Below are positions 45,877-55,439 of a stretch of DNA of 62,797 bases, piece after piece. The notes under the pieces are model-generated. The model was not told where the DNA came from. It saw nothing but the letters and a program-made list of their open reading frames with translations, and ran no database searches. Each line of letters begins with the position of its first letter. Position 1 is the stretch's first letter. A program made the translations under genes and the position numbers. The DNA comes from Nevskia sp. (GTDB lineage: Bacteria > Pseudomonadota > Gammaproteobacteria > Nevskiales > Nevskiaceae): NCBI GenBank assembly GCA_031291075.1, contig JARLJS010000057.1, positions 1 through 62,797 of the forward strand, given 5' to 3'.

Positions 45877-47022
45877 TCAAGATGCGGCAGCCTTACCGCC
45901 GGAGGCGTTGCGCACCTCGTAGACAAAGCACAGGGGCTCACCGCCTTCGCACCTCAAGGAAGCCTGCACCGATACCGGCAGTACGCCGCTTCCGTCGCGT
46001 TGCAGATAGCGCTTCTCGAATCGCACGAGCGGCTCGACCTCCCCCAGCAGTTCGAACATGCGTTCCTTCTGCAGCGCCAGATCCTCCGGGTGCGTCAGTT
46101 CCTGGTCGTTTTCCTTCAAAAGCTCGGCCAGCGGGCGCCCGAGCAGCGTGGCCAGCGCATCATTGGCCTGGATATAGGCCCCTGACAGCGATACCAGCGC
46201 CATACCGGTAGCGGAAGCGCTGTGCTCGTGACGGAACTGCGCCTGACTGGCACGCAGCTGCTGCTCATGCGTAAGCCGTTTGCCCGCTTCCCGCAGGACG
46301 ATGACCTGGCCGATACTGTTGCCGGCTTCGTCCTCCAGCGGGGCAACCGACTCGTCCACCAGGACTTCCCCACCGTCCCGCCGCACCAGGCACCGGTAGC
46401 GACCGACCCCGATCATCCGCCCGCCGCCTTCCCCGGCCGCTGCCGCAAGCTTCTCCTCGTCGTCGGCGAAACGGACCAGCTCGTTCAGCGGCCGCCCGCG
46501 GCCATCCTCCAGGCTCCATCCGGTCAGCTTCTCCGCGGGTGGATTGAGAAAATCGATCAGCCCCGTGCTGTCGGTTGCAACCACGGCGTCGGTCGAGCAA
46601 CGGAGGGTGGAAGTGAACCAACGTTCGGATTCCCGCAGCTGGGCCTCCAGCGCTGTCTTCTGCAGCGCGACTTTAAGAGCGGCTCTCAGGTCTTTGATTT
46701 TATATGGTTTTGTAAGATAGCCATAAGGCGAGGCCAGAGCCGCGCGGCGCACCGTCTCGCCGTCGCTGAACGAGGTCATGAAAACCACCGGAATTCTCAG
46801 ATCGCGGTGGATGACAGTCGCCGTGTCGATGCCGTCGACCGTGCCCTTGATGCGAATGTCCATCAGGACCAGGTCCGGCTTCTTTTCGCGTGCCAGGCGC
46901 AGCGCCTTCTCGCCGGTGTCGGCCTGCCCGACGACCGTATAGCCGAGTTCCTCCAGCTTTTCGCGAAGATCCAGCGCGATCACCGCCTCGTCTTCGACGA
47001 TCAGAATCGACTGATTCGCCAT
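45877..47022 (-). CDS. Response regulator with REC-PAS-PAS architecture
   Basis: A 381-residue cytoplasmic regulator with no DNA-binding domain. REC: SILIVEDEAVIALDLREKLE, LVLMDIRIKGTVDG with phospho-accepting D55, and KPYKIKDLRAALKVAL near K106. PAS 1 near residues 135-250 (DAVVATDSTGLIDFLNPPA) and PAS 2 near 265-375 (ATGMALVSLSGAYIQANDAL). It starts with GGAGGG just before ATG 47022 and comes before the HisKA_2 kinase in the same transcript. The kinase probably phosphorylates D55; output may be protein-protein contact or feed the kinase a second signal. Confidence 0.92.
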   Translation of the reverse strand: MANQSILIVEDEAVIALDLREKLEELGYTVVGQADTGEKALRLAREKKPDLVLMDIRIKGTVDGIDTATVIHRDLRIPVVFMTSFSDGETVRRAALASPYGYLTKPYKIKDLRAALKVALQKTALEAQLRESERWFTSTLRCSTDAVVATDSTGLIDFLNPPAEKLTGWSLEDGRGRPLNELVRFADDEEKLAAAAGEGGGRMIGVGRYRCLVRRDGGEVLVDESVAPLEDEAGNSIGQVIVLREAGKRLTHEQQLRASQAQFRHEHSASATGMALVSLSGAYIQANDALATLLGRPLAELLKENDQELTHPEDLALQKERMFELLGEVEPLVRFEKRYLQRDGSGVLPVSVQASLRCEGGEPLCFVYEVRNASGGKAAAS

Positions 47023-47172
47023 CTGCCCTCCGTCCACTCAATGCTGCGCATGTCAGGAAATCTGCATCGCCTCGCCGGCGCATTCCACTCCATCGGGCCC
47101 CGCAATTGTATTATTTCGTGATCGGCGACCAATCCTGGCCGACTAACGCCGTCATGGACGCGCCTGTCTTTC

Positions 47173-48291
47173 ATGCTCAAGAAACTGGCATTGGGGGAGC
47201 ACATCCGGGTGAACCAGCCCCTGGCCTGGGACGTGCTCACGGACCGTGGCACGCTGCTCCTGCGCAAGGGCTTCGTTCCGACCAATCCGTGGCAGGTCGA
47301 AGCGCTGATCAAACGCGGCGCATACGTCGACGAAGAGGCCTTCAACCGTCACTCCAGTACAAGCCCGGCAGAGCCGGAACCGGTTGCCGCCACCCTGTTC
47401 GAGCAGTGGGACGATATCTCGTTCCGGCTGAACGGGCTGCTCCGCCGTCACCAGACCGAGCCGCAGTTCGTCGACAAGCTGACGCAACTGTCGACCGGCA
47501 TCATGTCACTGGTCGATCAAGGGCAGGATGTCGCGTTGTTTGTGATGCTCCGGCTGGACACCAGCAACAACTACCCGGTCGCCCACGCGCTCCAGGTCGC
47601 GGTCCTGTGCGACGTTTACGGACGCTTCATGAACTGGGATCCGGCCGACCGCCTGGCCTTGGTCAACGCGGCCTTGACGATGAACATCACCATCCTGGAC
47701 CTGCAGCTGATCCTGCTGCGGCAACTCGAGCCGCTGAGCCTGGAACAGCGCGAAGCGATCAGGAACCATCCGACCGCGGCGCGGGAACGTCTCGAAGCCC
47801 TGGGAGTCATCGATCCGGTCTGGTTGAATCTGGTCGCGCAGCATCACGAGACCTCCGACGGGCGGGGCTACCCCCTGGGCCTGCAGGCGGTGGCTCCGGC
47901 CGCCGAGGTGCTGAACGTCACCGATCGCTACCTTGCAATGACCAGCTGGCGCTACGACCGGGAACCCAAGCTGGCCAATGCCGCGGCGCGCGAACTCTAC
48001 GTGGTGACCGCCGGCTCGACGCAGGAAGCGGTCGCCCGCCTGATCAAGGCGTTCGGGCTCTATCCTCCCGGCACCTTCGTGCGGCTCGCCAATGGCGAGA
48101 TCGCGGTGGTGGTGGCGCGCGGCGGGCATGCCAACAAGCCGCGGGTGGCAACGATGATCGGCGCGCAAGGGGTCAAGCTGCAGGACCCCATTCCGAGGGA
48201 CAGTGCGCAGCCCGAGTTCGCCATTTCCGGCGCGATGTCCAATGACGACTGCGCCATCTATCTCGATCCGATCAAGCTGTTCGGCGCCTAA
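47173..48291 (+). CDS. HD-GYP-like protein with degenerate HD site
   Basis: A 372-residue protein. Residues 1-60 are the small N-terminal domain typical of HD-GYP phosphodiesterases (LGEHIRVNQPLAWDVLTDRG). The HD-GYP core retains NYPVAHALQVAVLCDVYGRF, RNHPTAARERLEALG and QHHETSDGRGYPLGLQAV, but the HDIGK motif is replaced by MNIT in LVNAALTMNITILDLQL. It may therefore bind c-di-GMP without cleaving it, or be inactive. Divergent from the response regulator at 47022, with 150 bases between start codons. Confidence 0.9.
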   Translation: MLKKLALGEHIRVNQPLAWDVLTDRGTLLLRKGFVPTNPWQVEALIKRGAYVDEEAFNRHSSTSPAEPEPVAATLFEQWDDISFRLNGLLRRHQTEPQFVDKLTQLSTGIMSLVDQGQDVALFVMLRLDTSNNYPVAHALQVAVLCDVYGRFMNWDPADRLALVNAALTMNITILDLQLILLRQLEPLSLEQREAIRNHPTAARERLEALGVIDPVWLNLVAQHHETSDGRGYPLGLQAVAPAAEVLNVTDRYLAMTSWRYDREPKLANAAARELYVVTAGSTQEAVARLIKAFGLYPPGTFVRLANGEIAVVVARGGHANKPRVATMIGAQGVKLQDPIPRDSAQPEFAISGAMSNDDCAIYLDPIKLFGA

Positions 48292-48468
48292 GCACATCGG
48301 CGCAGGCCGCGCACCGCAACGAGCGTGACCACAACGTGACCGGTCCTGACCGCGGCCCCGGACTCCGCCTCGTCCGAATCCACTTGCGTCGAGCCATCGT
48401 TATGGTGTACGACTACGCAACGGCGCCGGCCACCAACCCGTCAGGCGCTCATCGGGGGAGAAACTGGC

Positions 48469-49149
48469 ATGACATTCAAGCGCAAGCTTGGCGCGGCATC
48501 GGTATTGGCCGCCGCCTGGTATTCCGGCTCTGCATGGGCGATCACGCAGATCGGTGACGTCAGCGTGGATACGGCCGACCATGTGATCTACATCGACGGC
48601 ACTGACCTGATCCTGAGCGGCTACACCCCGTATGTGCAGCTCGCGGGTGTACCGCTGACGATCAATACCGGTTTGTCGAACAGGACACATATACAGGCGA
48701 CGATTCCGGAAGGACTCACACTGAGCTTCGGCGTGGGCTACCAGCTTTACGTCTCGCCTGACCGCTCTCCCACCACGCCCAGCAACGGCTACGGTGCGCC
48801 GACCGACCAAGCGTACTTCTCCGTCTACGTGGGTGCCGGCGCCACCGGCAGCACGGGCGCAACCGGAGCAACCGGCGTAACCGGAGCGACCGGCCCGACC
48901 GGATCCACTGGAGCGACCGGAGCGACCGGCGTGACCGGAGCAACCGGCCCGACCGGCACCACCGGGGCAACCGGCTCCACCGGTGCCACCGGCGCTACGG
49001 GTATCACGGGGGCAACCGGCTCCAGTGGCAGTCCCGGGCCTGCCGGCGCATCCGGAGCAACCGGAGCCACGGGTGTCACCGGTGCCACCGGGCCGACTGG
49101 GCCCACCGGACCGACGGGTCCCACCGGCGCGACAGGGTCCGCCGGTTGA
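48469..49149 (+). CDS. Collagen-like repeat protein A, secreted
   Basis: A 226-residue exported protein. Signal peptide ([20 protein letters not shown]), an IPT/TIG-like N-terminal domain (~95 residues; [32 protein letters not shown]) and a C-terminal Gly-X-Thr run of about 34 triplets ([16 protein letters not shown], then [19 protein letters not shown]). These repeats can form a triple-helical stalk. Ribosome site GGGGGAG lies before the ATG. No sortase, LPXTG or membrane anchor, so attachment is unclear. Followed 73 bases later by a paralogue with the same leader and ribosome-site sequence. Confidence 0.9.
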   Translation: MTFKRKLGAASVLAAAWYSGSAWAITQIGDVSVDTADHVIYIDGTDLILSGYTPYVQLAGVPLTINTGLSNRTHIQATIPEGLTLSFGVGYQLYVSPDRSPTTPSNGYGAPTDQAYFSVYVGAGATGSTGATGATGVTGATGPTGSTGATGATGVTGATGPTGTTGATGSTGATGATGITGATGSSGSPGPAGASGATGATGVTGATGPTGPTGPTGPTGATGSAG

Positions 49150-49163
49150 CGGTCGGGCAAAAG

Positions 49164-49183
49164 CACCGCAAAGCAATGCGGTG
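49164..49183. other. Hairpin between the collagen-like genes
   Basis: CACCGCA (49164-49170), AAGCAA loop, TGCGGTG (49177-49183): a perfect 7-bp stem in the short gap between paralogues. No U-tract follows, so it could pause or process transcripts rather than end them. Confidence 0.4.
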
Positions 49184-49222
49184 TCCGCACCTGTCAAATT
49201 CAAGCTATCGGGGGAAACTGGC

Positions 49223-49912
49223 ATGACGTTCAAGCTCAAGCTGGGTGCGGCCTCGGCACTGGCGGTCGCCTGGTATTCCGGTCCCGCACTGGCGGTCACG
49301 CAGATTTACACGGTCAACCTCGACCTGGTCGGCAAGCAGATCTATATCGATGGTGCGGACCTGACCCGCAGCGGCTACACGCCGTACGTACAGATCAACG
49401 GAGTAACGCTGGTCATCAACAGGGGGGCGTCCAGCAGTACCCATATCCAGGCGGCCATCCCGGAATCACTCAGCCTGGTACCCGCCGTCGGCTACCAGCT
49501 CTACGTCTCACCCGACCGGCTGCCCTCAAACAGCAACAACACCAGCTACGGAGCACCGACCGACCAGGCCTTGTTCAGCCTGTATGCCAGCACGGGCCCC
49601 ACCGGAGCGACCGGGGCAACGGGACCGACCGGATCCGGCGGAGCCACCGGCGCCACCGGAACCACCGGTCCGAGCGGACCCACGGGCGCGAGCGGACCGA
49701 CGGGCGCGACGGGACACACCGGAGCGACGGGATCCACCGGGACCACCGGCGCAACCGGAATTACCGGTGCAGCCGGCCCCATCGGAGCGCCCGGATCCAC
49801 CGGATCGACCGGACCGACCGGACCCACCGGAGCCACGGGAACGAACGGACCGGACGGCCCCGCCGGCCCGACTGGGCCTACCGGCCCGACCGGAGCGAGC
49901 GGAACGGCCTAA
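49223..49912 (+). CDS. Collagen-like repeat protein B, secreted
   Basis: A 229-residue paralogue of the preceding gene, with the same signal peptide ([19 protein letters not shown]), IPT/TIG-like domain ([20 protein letters not shown]) and a Gly-X-Y tail of about 33 triplets, richer in varied X/Y residues ([19 protein letters not shown]). The ATG at 49223 is 73 bases after gene A, and the sequence before it (GGGGGAAACTGGC) mirrors that before A, marking a tandem duplication of gene plus leader. Ends GASGTA with no anchor. Confidence 0.9.
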   Translation: MTFKLKLGAASALAVAWYSGPALAVTQIYTVNLDLVGKQIYIDGADLTRSGYTPYVQINGVTLVINRGASSSTHIQAAIPESLSLVPAVGYQLYVSPDRLPSNSNNTSYGAPTDQALFSLYASTGPTGATGATGPTGSGGATGATGTTGPSGPTGASGPTGATGHTGATGSTGTTGATGITGAAGPIGAPGSTGSTGPTGPTGATGTNGPDGPAGPTGPTGPTGASGTA

Positions 49913-49939
49913 TTCGCGGGACGCACAGCACCGGCCGGA

Positions 49940-51079
49940 TTACGCAGCCGCTGCCCCGCTACAAGACAACCGCTTGCGCTCGATGGCGGCGAGCAACCGC
50001 TCGTAGGCCTCGGTAAACAGACGTACGCCGTCGCCCAGCAGCATGTCGGTGACCGCCTTCATCGAGATCCGGGCTTCGGCGAGCCGGCTGAAGACCTCCT
50101 CGGCCTCGTCCACACCCTCGGCCAGCGTTGGCCGTACTTGGCCGTGGCGCAGAAATTCGAGATAGGTCTGTTCCGGCGCGGTGTTGACGGTATCCGGGCC
50201 GATCAACTGATCGACATAAAGGGTCTTGCTATACGCCGGGTTCTTGGTGCCGGTGCTGGCCCACAGCAGGCGCTGGGGATGGGCACCGTGGCGCGCCAGG
50301 GCCTGCCAGCGCGGCGTGGCCAGCAGTTCCCTGTAGTGACGGTAGGCGAGCTTGGCATTGGCGATGGCCACGCGGCCGAGCAGCCTGCGCAGTTCCTCTC
50401 GGGTGCGTTCGTCGGCGGCGGCCTCGATGGCGGCATTGAGGCGCGCGTCCACCGCCGAGTCGATGCGGCTCACGAAGAAGCTCGCCACACCGGCGGCGCG
50501 AGCCTGGACGCCCGTCTCCCTGCGCTCGAGTCCGCGCAGATAGGCTTGCGCCACCTCGGCGTAGGCTTCGAGGGCGAAAATCAGGGTCGCGTTGACGTTG
50601 ATCCCTTCCGACACCAGGCGCTCGATCGCCTGGATCCCCGCGCGCGTGGCCGGCACCTTGACCAGCAGATTCGACCGGTCCACCGCGCGGGCCAGTCGCC
50701 GCGCTTCGGCGACGGTGCCGTCCGTGTCGTGGGCCAGCGTCGGCGCCACTTCGAGGCTGACAAAGCCATCGCCGCCGCCGCTGCGCTCGTAAACCGGCCG
50801 CAACACGTCGGCCGCGGCCTGGATGTCGGCCACCGCCAGCCTTTCGTAGATATCTGCCGCCTTGTTCAGTCCTGCGGCCACCAGCTTGCCGATAGCCGCG
50901 TCGTAACGGGAACTCTCGGCGATGGCTTTTTCGAAGATGGACGGATTGGACGTCACCCCGCACAGCCCCTCGTGCTGCACCATTTCGGCCAGTCGCCCCG
51001 AATCGATCAGGCCGCGATGCAAATCGTCGAACCAGATGCTTTGCCCGAGATCGTGGGCGCGAAGGATTGGATTGCTCAT
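49940..51079 (-). CDS. tal: Transaldolase
   Basis: A 379-residue cytoplasmic transaldolase of the pentose phosphate pathway, longer class as in actinobacteria and some proteobacteria. Evidence: SIWFDDLHRGLIDSGRLAEM, GVTSNPSIFEKAI, SNLLVKVPATRAG with the Schiff-base lysine at K141, and WASTGTKNPAYSKTLYV. It transfers a dihydroxyacetone unit between sugar phosphates. AGAGGA precedes the ATG at 51079. Downstream in the same direction as the cdh, P450 and formaldehyde genes but 148 bases away. Confidence 0.96.
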   Translation of the reverse strand: MSNPILRAHDLGQSIWFDDLHRGLIDSGRLAEMVQHEGLCGVTSNPSIFEKAIAESSRYDAAIGKLVAAGLNKAADIYERLAVADIQAAADVLRPVYERSGGGDGFVSLEVAPTLAHDTDGTVAEARRLARAVDRSNLLVKVPATRAGIQAIERLVSEGINVNATLIFALEAYAEVAQAYLRGLERRETGVQARAAGVASFFVSRIDSAVDARLNAAIEAAADERTREELRRLLGRVAIANAKLAYRHYRELLATPRWQALARHGAHPQRLLWASTGTKNPAYSKTLYVDQLIGPDTVNTAPEQTYLEFLRHGQVRPTLAEGVDEAEEVFSRLAEARISMKAVTDMLLGDGVRLFTEAYERLLAAIERKRLSCSGAAAA

Positions 51080-51227
51080 GCTGTCCTCTCGATGTGCCGG
51101 CCATGCGGCCGCATGCTTCGATACTCTGCCACGAGCTAGACGACCGCAACCTTGATCCACGTCATGCCTGATGCCGGTTTGGCGGGCGCCTGCCCGCCGC
51201 CCGCGTGCCGGTACCGCCGCCAGACAT

Positions 51228-52001
51228 TCAGCTGCAGCGGTGGCCTTGCAGATCCTCGCCGTGCCCGCGATCCGGTGGCCACAGCCCGGCGCGGTCATCG
51301 AGCAGCACGAAGCCTGGCGATCCGTCCTCGAAATTCACTCCGGCGGCAACCAGCGTGTGGCGGCCCGGGTCTTCGCCGGTCGTCAGCGAGCGGCCCAGCA
51401 GTTCGAACGGATTGATCTGTTCGAACTGGTCCGGTCGCAGCCGCATGGCGCGGTAGCGGTGTCCCGCCAGCGGCACGTCGAGCGGCGCCCATTGGCCGCC
51501 GATCTGCCCCAGATGCGCGTGCAGCGTCATGCGCACCTCGGCCTTCAGGCAGTCGATGTGGATATGCAGCTGCTCCTGCGAACGCCCGTACTCCGAGTTG
51601 ATCGCCAGGCTCAGCGCATCCCAGGGCAAGGGATGGCCGGCGCCCTTCTCGACGTAGCTACGCGCACGCCAGGCCGCGGCGAAGTAGCGCGGCGCGGACG
51701 CCGCGGCAAGCCCCGGACTCTCGATCCCCGGGATGCGCCCGGTGGGGATCAGCAGGTACTGGTAGGGACCGTTGCGGTCCTTGAGCACAGCATAGCCCCG
51801 CTCCTCGCCCTCGCCGAGTTCCACCTGCACACAGGGCGCCGGATCGTTATGCTCGCGCTGGTCGGGCACGCAGCGCTCGTGCACGATCTTCCACAGCGCA
51901 TCCGGATCGGTACGGTGGCAGCCCGCGCAGGCGAACGCGAGCAGCAGCACCGCCGTTACCACAAGACAACTCAGATTTTTCATCCCGGCCATTGGAATCA
52001 T
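51228..52001 (-). CDS. cdh: CDP-diacylglycerol diphosphatase
   Basis: A 257-residue enzyme that cleaves CDP-diacylglycerol to phosphatidate and CMP. N-terminal signal/anchor (LSCLVVTAVLLLAFACAGCH) with a cysteine pair that is a weak lipobox; then family hallmarks DALWKIVHERCVPDQ, YQYLLIPTGRIPGIESP, NSEYGRSQEQLHIHIDCL (the HxHxD catalytic histidines) and YRAMRLRPDQFEQINPFELL. Three ATGs lie within 18 bases at the start; any may be used. It begins 33 bases after the P450 stop in the same direction. Confidence 0.93.
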   Translation of the reverse strand: MIPMAGMKNLSCLVVTAVLLLAFACAGCHRTDPDALWKIVHERCVPDQREHNDPAPCVQVELGEGEERGYAVLKDRNGPYQYLLIPTGRIPGIESPGLAAASAPRYFAAAWRARSYVEKGAGHPLPWDALSLAINSEYGRSQEQLHIHIDCLKAEVRMTLHAHLGQIGGQWAPLDVPLAGHRYRAMRLRPDQFEQINPFELLGRSLTTGEDPGRHTLVAAGVNFEDGSPGFVLLDDRAGLWPPDRGHGEDLQGHRCS

Positions 52002-52034
52002 CGCTTGGCCGGTCAGTCTAACCGCCCGCGCGGC

Positions 52035-53396
52035 TCAGTGGCGGTAGCCCTTCACCTTGACGCGGAAATCCATCGCCGGCCCCGGCGTCGGCGCGGTCTT
52101 GGTCTTGAGCACGTAGTCCGGCGGGTCGAGCGCCAGATCGAGCTTCCAGAACAGGCGCGCCATCGACAGCGCCATCTGCACCTCGGCCAGGCTCTTGCCG
52201 AGGCAGGTATGCGGGCCGCGGCCGTAGGGCGAGTACACACCCGACTGCATGTGTTCCGCGCGCGGCTTTTCGTAGCGATCGATGTCGAACTTCTGCGGAT
52301 TGGGAAAATACTCTTCCATGAAGTGCGGCACGCTGGTGCCGATGTACAGCATCTCGCCGGCCTTGATGCGGTGTCCGGCAAAGTTGAAATCGCGCGTCGC
52401 GGTACGGATCTGCGCCACCGCGACCGGGTACAGCCGCATCGTTTCCATGATGGCGCCGTGCACCGCCGGGATCTTCTTGAGATCGTCCTCCTCGATGCGC
52501 CCGTTGGCGAACAGGGCATCCACCTCGGCCTGGATGCGGCGCAGCGCCTCCGGGTGCTTGAGCACGGCGTAGACGAAGGCGCCGATGGTGTTCGCCACCG
52601 TGTCCAGGCCGGCGACGTAGGGTCCGGTCACGTTCAGCACCAGGTCGCTTTCTGGCATCAGTCTGCGATCGCGCACGTGCGCGTCCATGATGTCATCGAT
52701 GAGGTTCTTGTCCTCGTCCTTCCTGCTACCGGCCTTGGCGTAGTAGTCGGCGATCATCTTGCGGCCGAGCTCGAACACGCGTGCCTTGGCCCGCTTGTAC
52801 TCCGGACGGAGCAGCAGCACCTTCGGGCGCTGCCGCGTCACCAGCACGTTGAGGATGTAGAGGATGGTGGTGCGGATGTCCTTCACGTATTCAAGCGGCG
52901 CCGAGCCGGTGAGGATGGAGCCGAGCTGGTCGGTGACGAGGTATTGCATCGCCTCCACCACCGGCACCGCCTGCCCCACTTTCCAGTCGCGCATGATGGA
53001 GCGGTCGGTGATCTCCAGCAGCTCGTTGTAGCGGCCCTTGATCGCCTCGCGCGAGTAACCACGCCGCATGATGTCGCGCAGCTCCTTGTGCGATTCGCCG
53101 TCCTCGCCGGTCAGGGTGCGGGTGGCGCCGTACTCCTTCACCAACCCTTGCCAGAATTCCTTCGAGCGCAGGCATTCCTTACCTTCGCGCGTGCCGATGA
53201 AGTTGGCGGCTTCCACACCGGCCATCACGGTGTAGGTATGGTTCAGCAGCCGCACCCGGAACACCGGGCCGTATTCGCGGTAGCACTTGACGAAGAACTG
53301 CGCCGGGTCCTTGGCCATGTCGAGCACGCTGCCGATCAGCGGCAGGCCGCGCACCAGCGGCGTTACGGAGACAACCGGGGTTTCTGCGATGTCCAT
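52035..53396 (-). CDS. Cytochrome P450
   Basis: A 453-residue soluble P450. I-helix GPYVAGLDTVANTIGAFVYA, ExxR in ETMR, heme loop SPYGRGPHTCLGKSLAEVQ with the ligand Cys398 (Tyr replaces the usual Phe). N-terminal TPLVRGLPLIGSVLDMAKDP is the proline-rich entry. It hydroxylates or demethylates an organic substrate using electrons from a partner not seen nearby. The ATG at 53396 has ACGAGAG about 6-12 bases upstream; longer frames run into fghA. It follows fghA by 79 bases. Confidence 0.94.
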   Translation of the reverse strand: MDIAETPVVSVTPLVRGLPLIGSVLDMAKDPAQFFVKCYREYGPVFRVRLLNHTYTVMAGVEAANFIGTREGKECLRSKEFWQGLVKEYGATRTLTGEDGESHKELRDIMRRGYSREAIKGRYNELLEITDRSIMRDWKVGQAVPVVEAMQYLVTDQLGSILTGSAPLEYVKDIRTTILYILNVLVTRQRPKVLLLRPEYKRAKARVFELGRKMIADYYAKAGSRKDEDKNLIDDIMDAHVRDRRLMPESDLVLNVTGPYVAGLDTVANTIGAFVYAVLKHPEALRRIQAEVDALFANGRIEEDDLKKIPAVHGAIMETMRLYPVAVAQIRTATRDFNFAGHRIKAGEMLYIGTSVPHFMEEYFPNPQKFDIDRYEKPRAEHMQSGVYSPYGRGPHTCLGKSLAEVQMALSMARLFWKLDLALDPPDYVLKTKTAPTPGPAMDFRVKVKGYRH

Positions 53397-53475
53397 GTGC
53401 AGCTCTCGTGCGCCGGGGGTATCCACCGAGTCTCGGAACTTGGCCGCGGCTGCGCCTCGTCCGGACAGACGAAGT

Positions 53476-54318
53476 TCACGCTCCCAGCACGGCGGCGTGG
53501 TGGCGCAGATGATCGGCGACGAAGGTCTGGACGAACCAGTAGGAGTGATCGTATCCCGCATGGCGGCGCAGCCGCAGCTTCTGGCCGGACTCGGCCGCGG
53601 CTGCCTCCAGCGCCTCGGGCCGCAGCTGCTCGCGCAGGAACTGGTCGGCCTCGCCCTGGTCGACCAGTATTTCCCCTGGCCAGGCGCAGCCGCTCATCAG
53701 GCGGCTGGCGTCCCAGTCGTCCCAGCGCTCGCGGTCGGCTCCGAGATAGTTGCCGAAGGCTTTTTCGCCCCAGGGCACGGCGGCCGGATTGCAGATCGGC
53801 GCAAAGGCGGACACGGAGTGCCAACGGTCGTGATGGCGCAGCGCCGTGACCAGCGCGCCGTGTCCGCCCATCGAATGGCCGAAAATGCCGCGACGGTCGC
53901 GCCGCGCGGGGAAATGCCGCTCGACCACCTCGGGCAGTTCCAGGTTGATGTAGCAACCCATGTGGTAGTGGGCGGACCAGGGTTCCTGCAGCGCATCCAG
54001 GTAGAAGCCGGCGCCGACGCCGAAGTCCCAGGCGTCGGCATCCCCCGGCAGGTTCAGCCCGCGCGGACTGGTGTCGCTGCTCACCAGCATCAGACCGAGC
54101 TCGGCGGCATGACGCTGCGCCCCGGCCTTGATCATGAAGGTCTCCTCGCTGCAGGTCAGCCCGGCCAGGTAATACAGCGCCGGTACCGGCCGTTGCGCCG
54201 CCTGCGGCGGCACGTAGACCGCGAAGCGCATGTCGCAGCCGGTCTGCACCGAATGGTGCACGTAGAAGCCCATGTGCCCGCCGTGGCAGGCGTGCTCGCC
54301 GCGCGTCTGCAGCGTCAT
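53476..54318 (-). CDS. fghA: S-formylglutathione hydrolase
   Basis: A 280-residue serine hydrolase that turns S-formylglutathione into glutathione and formate. Nucleophile elbow GIFGHSMGGHGALV (S149), acid in ILVDQGEADQFL and base in HAGYDHSYWF; PVPALYYLAGLTCSEETFMI is the family hallmark. Its ATG overlaps the dehydrogenase stop (TGATG), so the two steps of formaldehyde oxidation are translationally coupled. Confidence 0.97.
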   Translation of the reverse strand: MTLQTRGEHACHGGHMGFYVHHSVQTGCDMRFAVYVPPQAAQRPVPALYYLAGLTCSEETFMIKAGAQRHAAELGLMLVSSDTSPRGLNLPGDADAWDFGVGAGFYLDALQEPWSAHYHMGCYINLELPEVVERHFPARRDRRGIFGHSMGGHGALVTALRHHDRWHSVSAFAPICNPAAVPWGEKAFGNYLGADRERWDDWDASRLMSGCAWPGEILVDQGEADQFLREQLRPEALEAAAAESGQKLRLRRHAGYDHSYWFVQTFVADHLRHHAAVLGA

Positions 54319-55427
54319 CAGTAGACCACCACGCTGCGGATCGATTCGCCCCGCGCCATCAGGTCGAAGCCCTCGTTGATCCGTTCCAGCGGCAGCACGT
54401 GGGTGATCAGGTCGTCGATATTGATCTTCTTTTCCATGTACCAGTCGACGATCCGCGGCACGTCGGTGCGGCCGCGGGCACCGCCGAAGGCCGAGCCCTG
54501 CCACACCCGTCCGGTGACGAGCTGGAACGGCCGGGTCGCGATCTCCTGCCCGGCCGCCGCCACGCCGATGATGGTGGAGACACCCCAGCCCTTGTGGCAA
54601 CACTCGAGCGCCTGGCGCATCAGCGTGGTGTTGCCGACGCACTCGAAGCTGTAGTCGGCGCCGCCCTTGGTCAGTTCCACCAGGTGGGCCACGAGGTCGC
54701 CCTCCACCTCCTTGGGATTGACGAAGTGCGTCATGCCGAACTTGCGCGCGAGCGCTTCGCGCGCCGGGTTGACGTCCACGCCCACGATCATGTCCGCGCC
54801 GGCCAGCCGCGCCCCCTGGATCACGTTCAGGCCGATCCCGCCCAGGCCGAACACCACCACGTTGGCGCCGGGCTCCACCTTGGCGGTGAAGATCACCGCG
54901 CCGATGCCGGTGGTGACGCCGCAGCCGATGTAGCAGACCTTGTCGAACGGCGCGTCCGCCCGGATCTTCGCCAGCGCGATCTCCGGCAGCACGGTGTAAT
55001 TGGCAAAGGTCGAGCAGCCCATGTAGTGCAGGATCGGCTTGCCGCCGAGCGAGAAGCGGCTGCTGCCGTCCGGCATCAGGCCCCGGCCCTGGGTCGTCCG
55101 GATCTTCTGGCACAGGTTGGTCTTCTGCGACAGGCAGTACTCGCACTCGCGGCATTCCGGCGTGTACAGTGGGATGACGTGATCGCCTTTCCCCAGGCTC
55201 CGTACTCCCGGACCGACGTCCACCACCACGCCGGCGCCCTCGTGGCCGAGGATCGCCGGGAACAATCCCTCCGGGTCGGCGCCGGACAGCGTGTACTTGT
55301 CGGTGTGGCAGATGCCGGTGGCCTTGATCTCGACCAGCACCTCGCCTTCGCGGGGACCGTCCAGCTGTACCGTCTCGATGCTGAGGGGCTTGCCGGCTTC
55401 GAACGCGACCGCGGCTCGGACTTGCAT
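54318..55427 (-). CDS. frmA: S-(hydroxymethyl)glutathione dehydrogenase (class III ADH)
   Basis: A 369-residue zinc alcohol dehydrogenase. Catalytic Zn ligands in GICHTDKYTLSG and GHEGAGVVVDVG, structural Zn lobe CRECEYC (plus upstream and downstream Cys), Rossmann GLGGIGLNVIQGARL, and class III hallmark IRTTQGRGLMPDGSS. It oxidises the spontaneous formaldehyde-glutathione adduct. AAGGAGGAACCCC precedes the ATG. Its start is only 12 bases after the pgaD stop in the same direction. Confidence 0.97.
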   Translation of the reverse strand: MQVRAAVAFEAGKPLSIETVQLDGPREGEVLVEIKATGICHTDKYTLSGADPEGLFPAILGHEGAGVVVDVGPGVRSLGKGDHVIPLYTPECRECEYCLSQKTNLCQKIRTTQGRGLMPDGSSRFSLGGKPILHYMGCSTFANYTVLPEIALAKIRADAPFDKVCYIGCGVTTGIGAVIFTAKVEPGANVVVFGLGGIGLNVIQGARLAGADMIVGVDVNPAREALARKFGMTHFVNPKEVEGDLVAHLVELTKGGADYSFECVGNTTLMRQALECCHKGWGVSTIIGVAAAGQEIATRPFQLVTGRVWQGSAFGGARGRTDVPRIVDWYMEKKINIDDLITHVLPLERINEGFDLMARGESIRSVVVY

Positions 55428-55439
55428 GGGGTTCCTCCT

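Noticed and set aside
48840-49909. CRISPR array
   Set aside because: The 9-base-like periodicity is Gly-X-Thr coding repeats in two frames-matched genes, without unique spacers.
51181-51198. Terminator hairpin GGCGGGC/GCCCGCC after cdh
   Set aside because: A perfect 7-bp stem with GCCT loop lies 30 bases past the cdh stop, but neither strand shows a U-tract. Could still pause transcription; not called.
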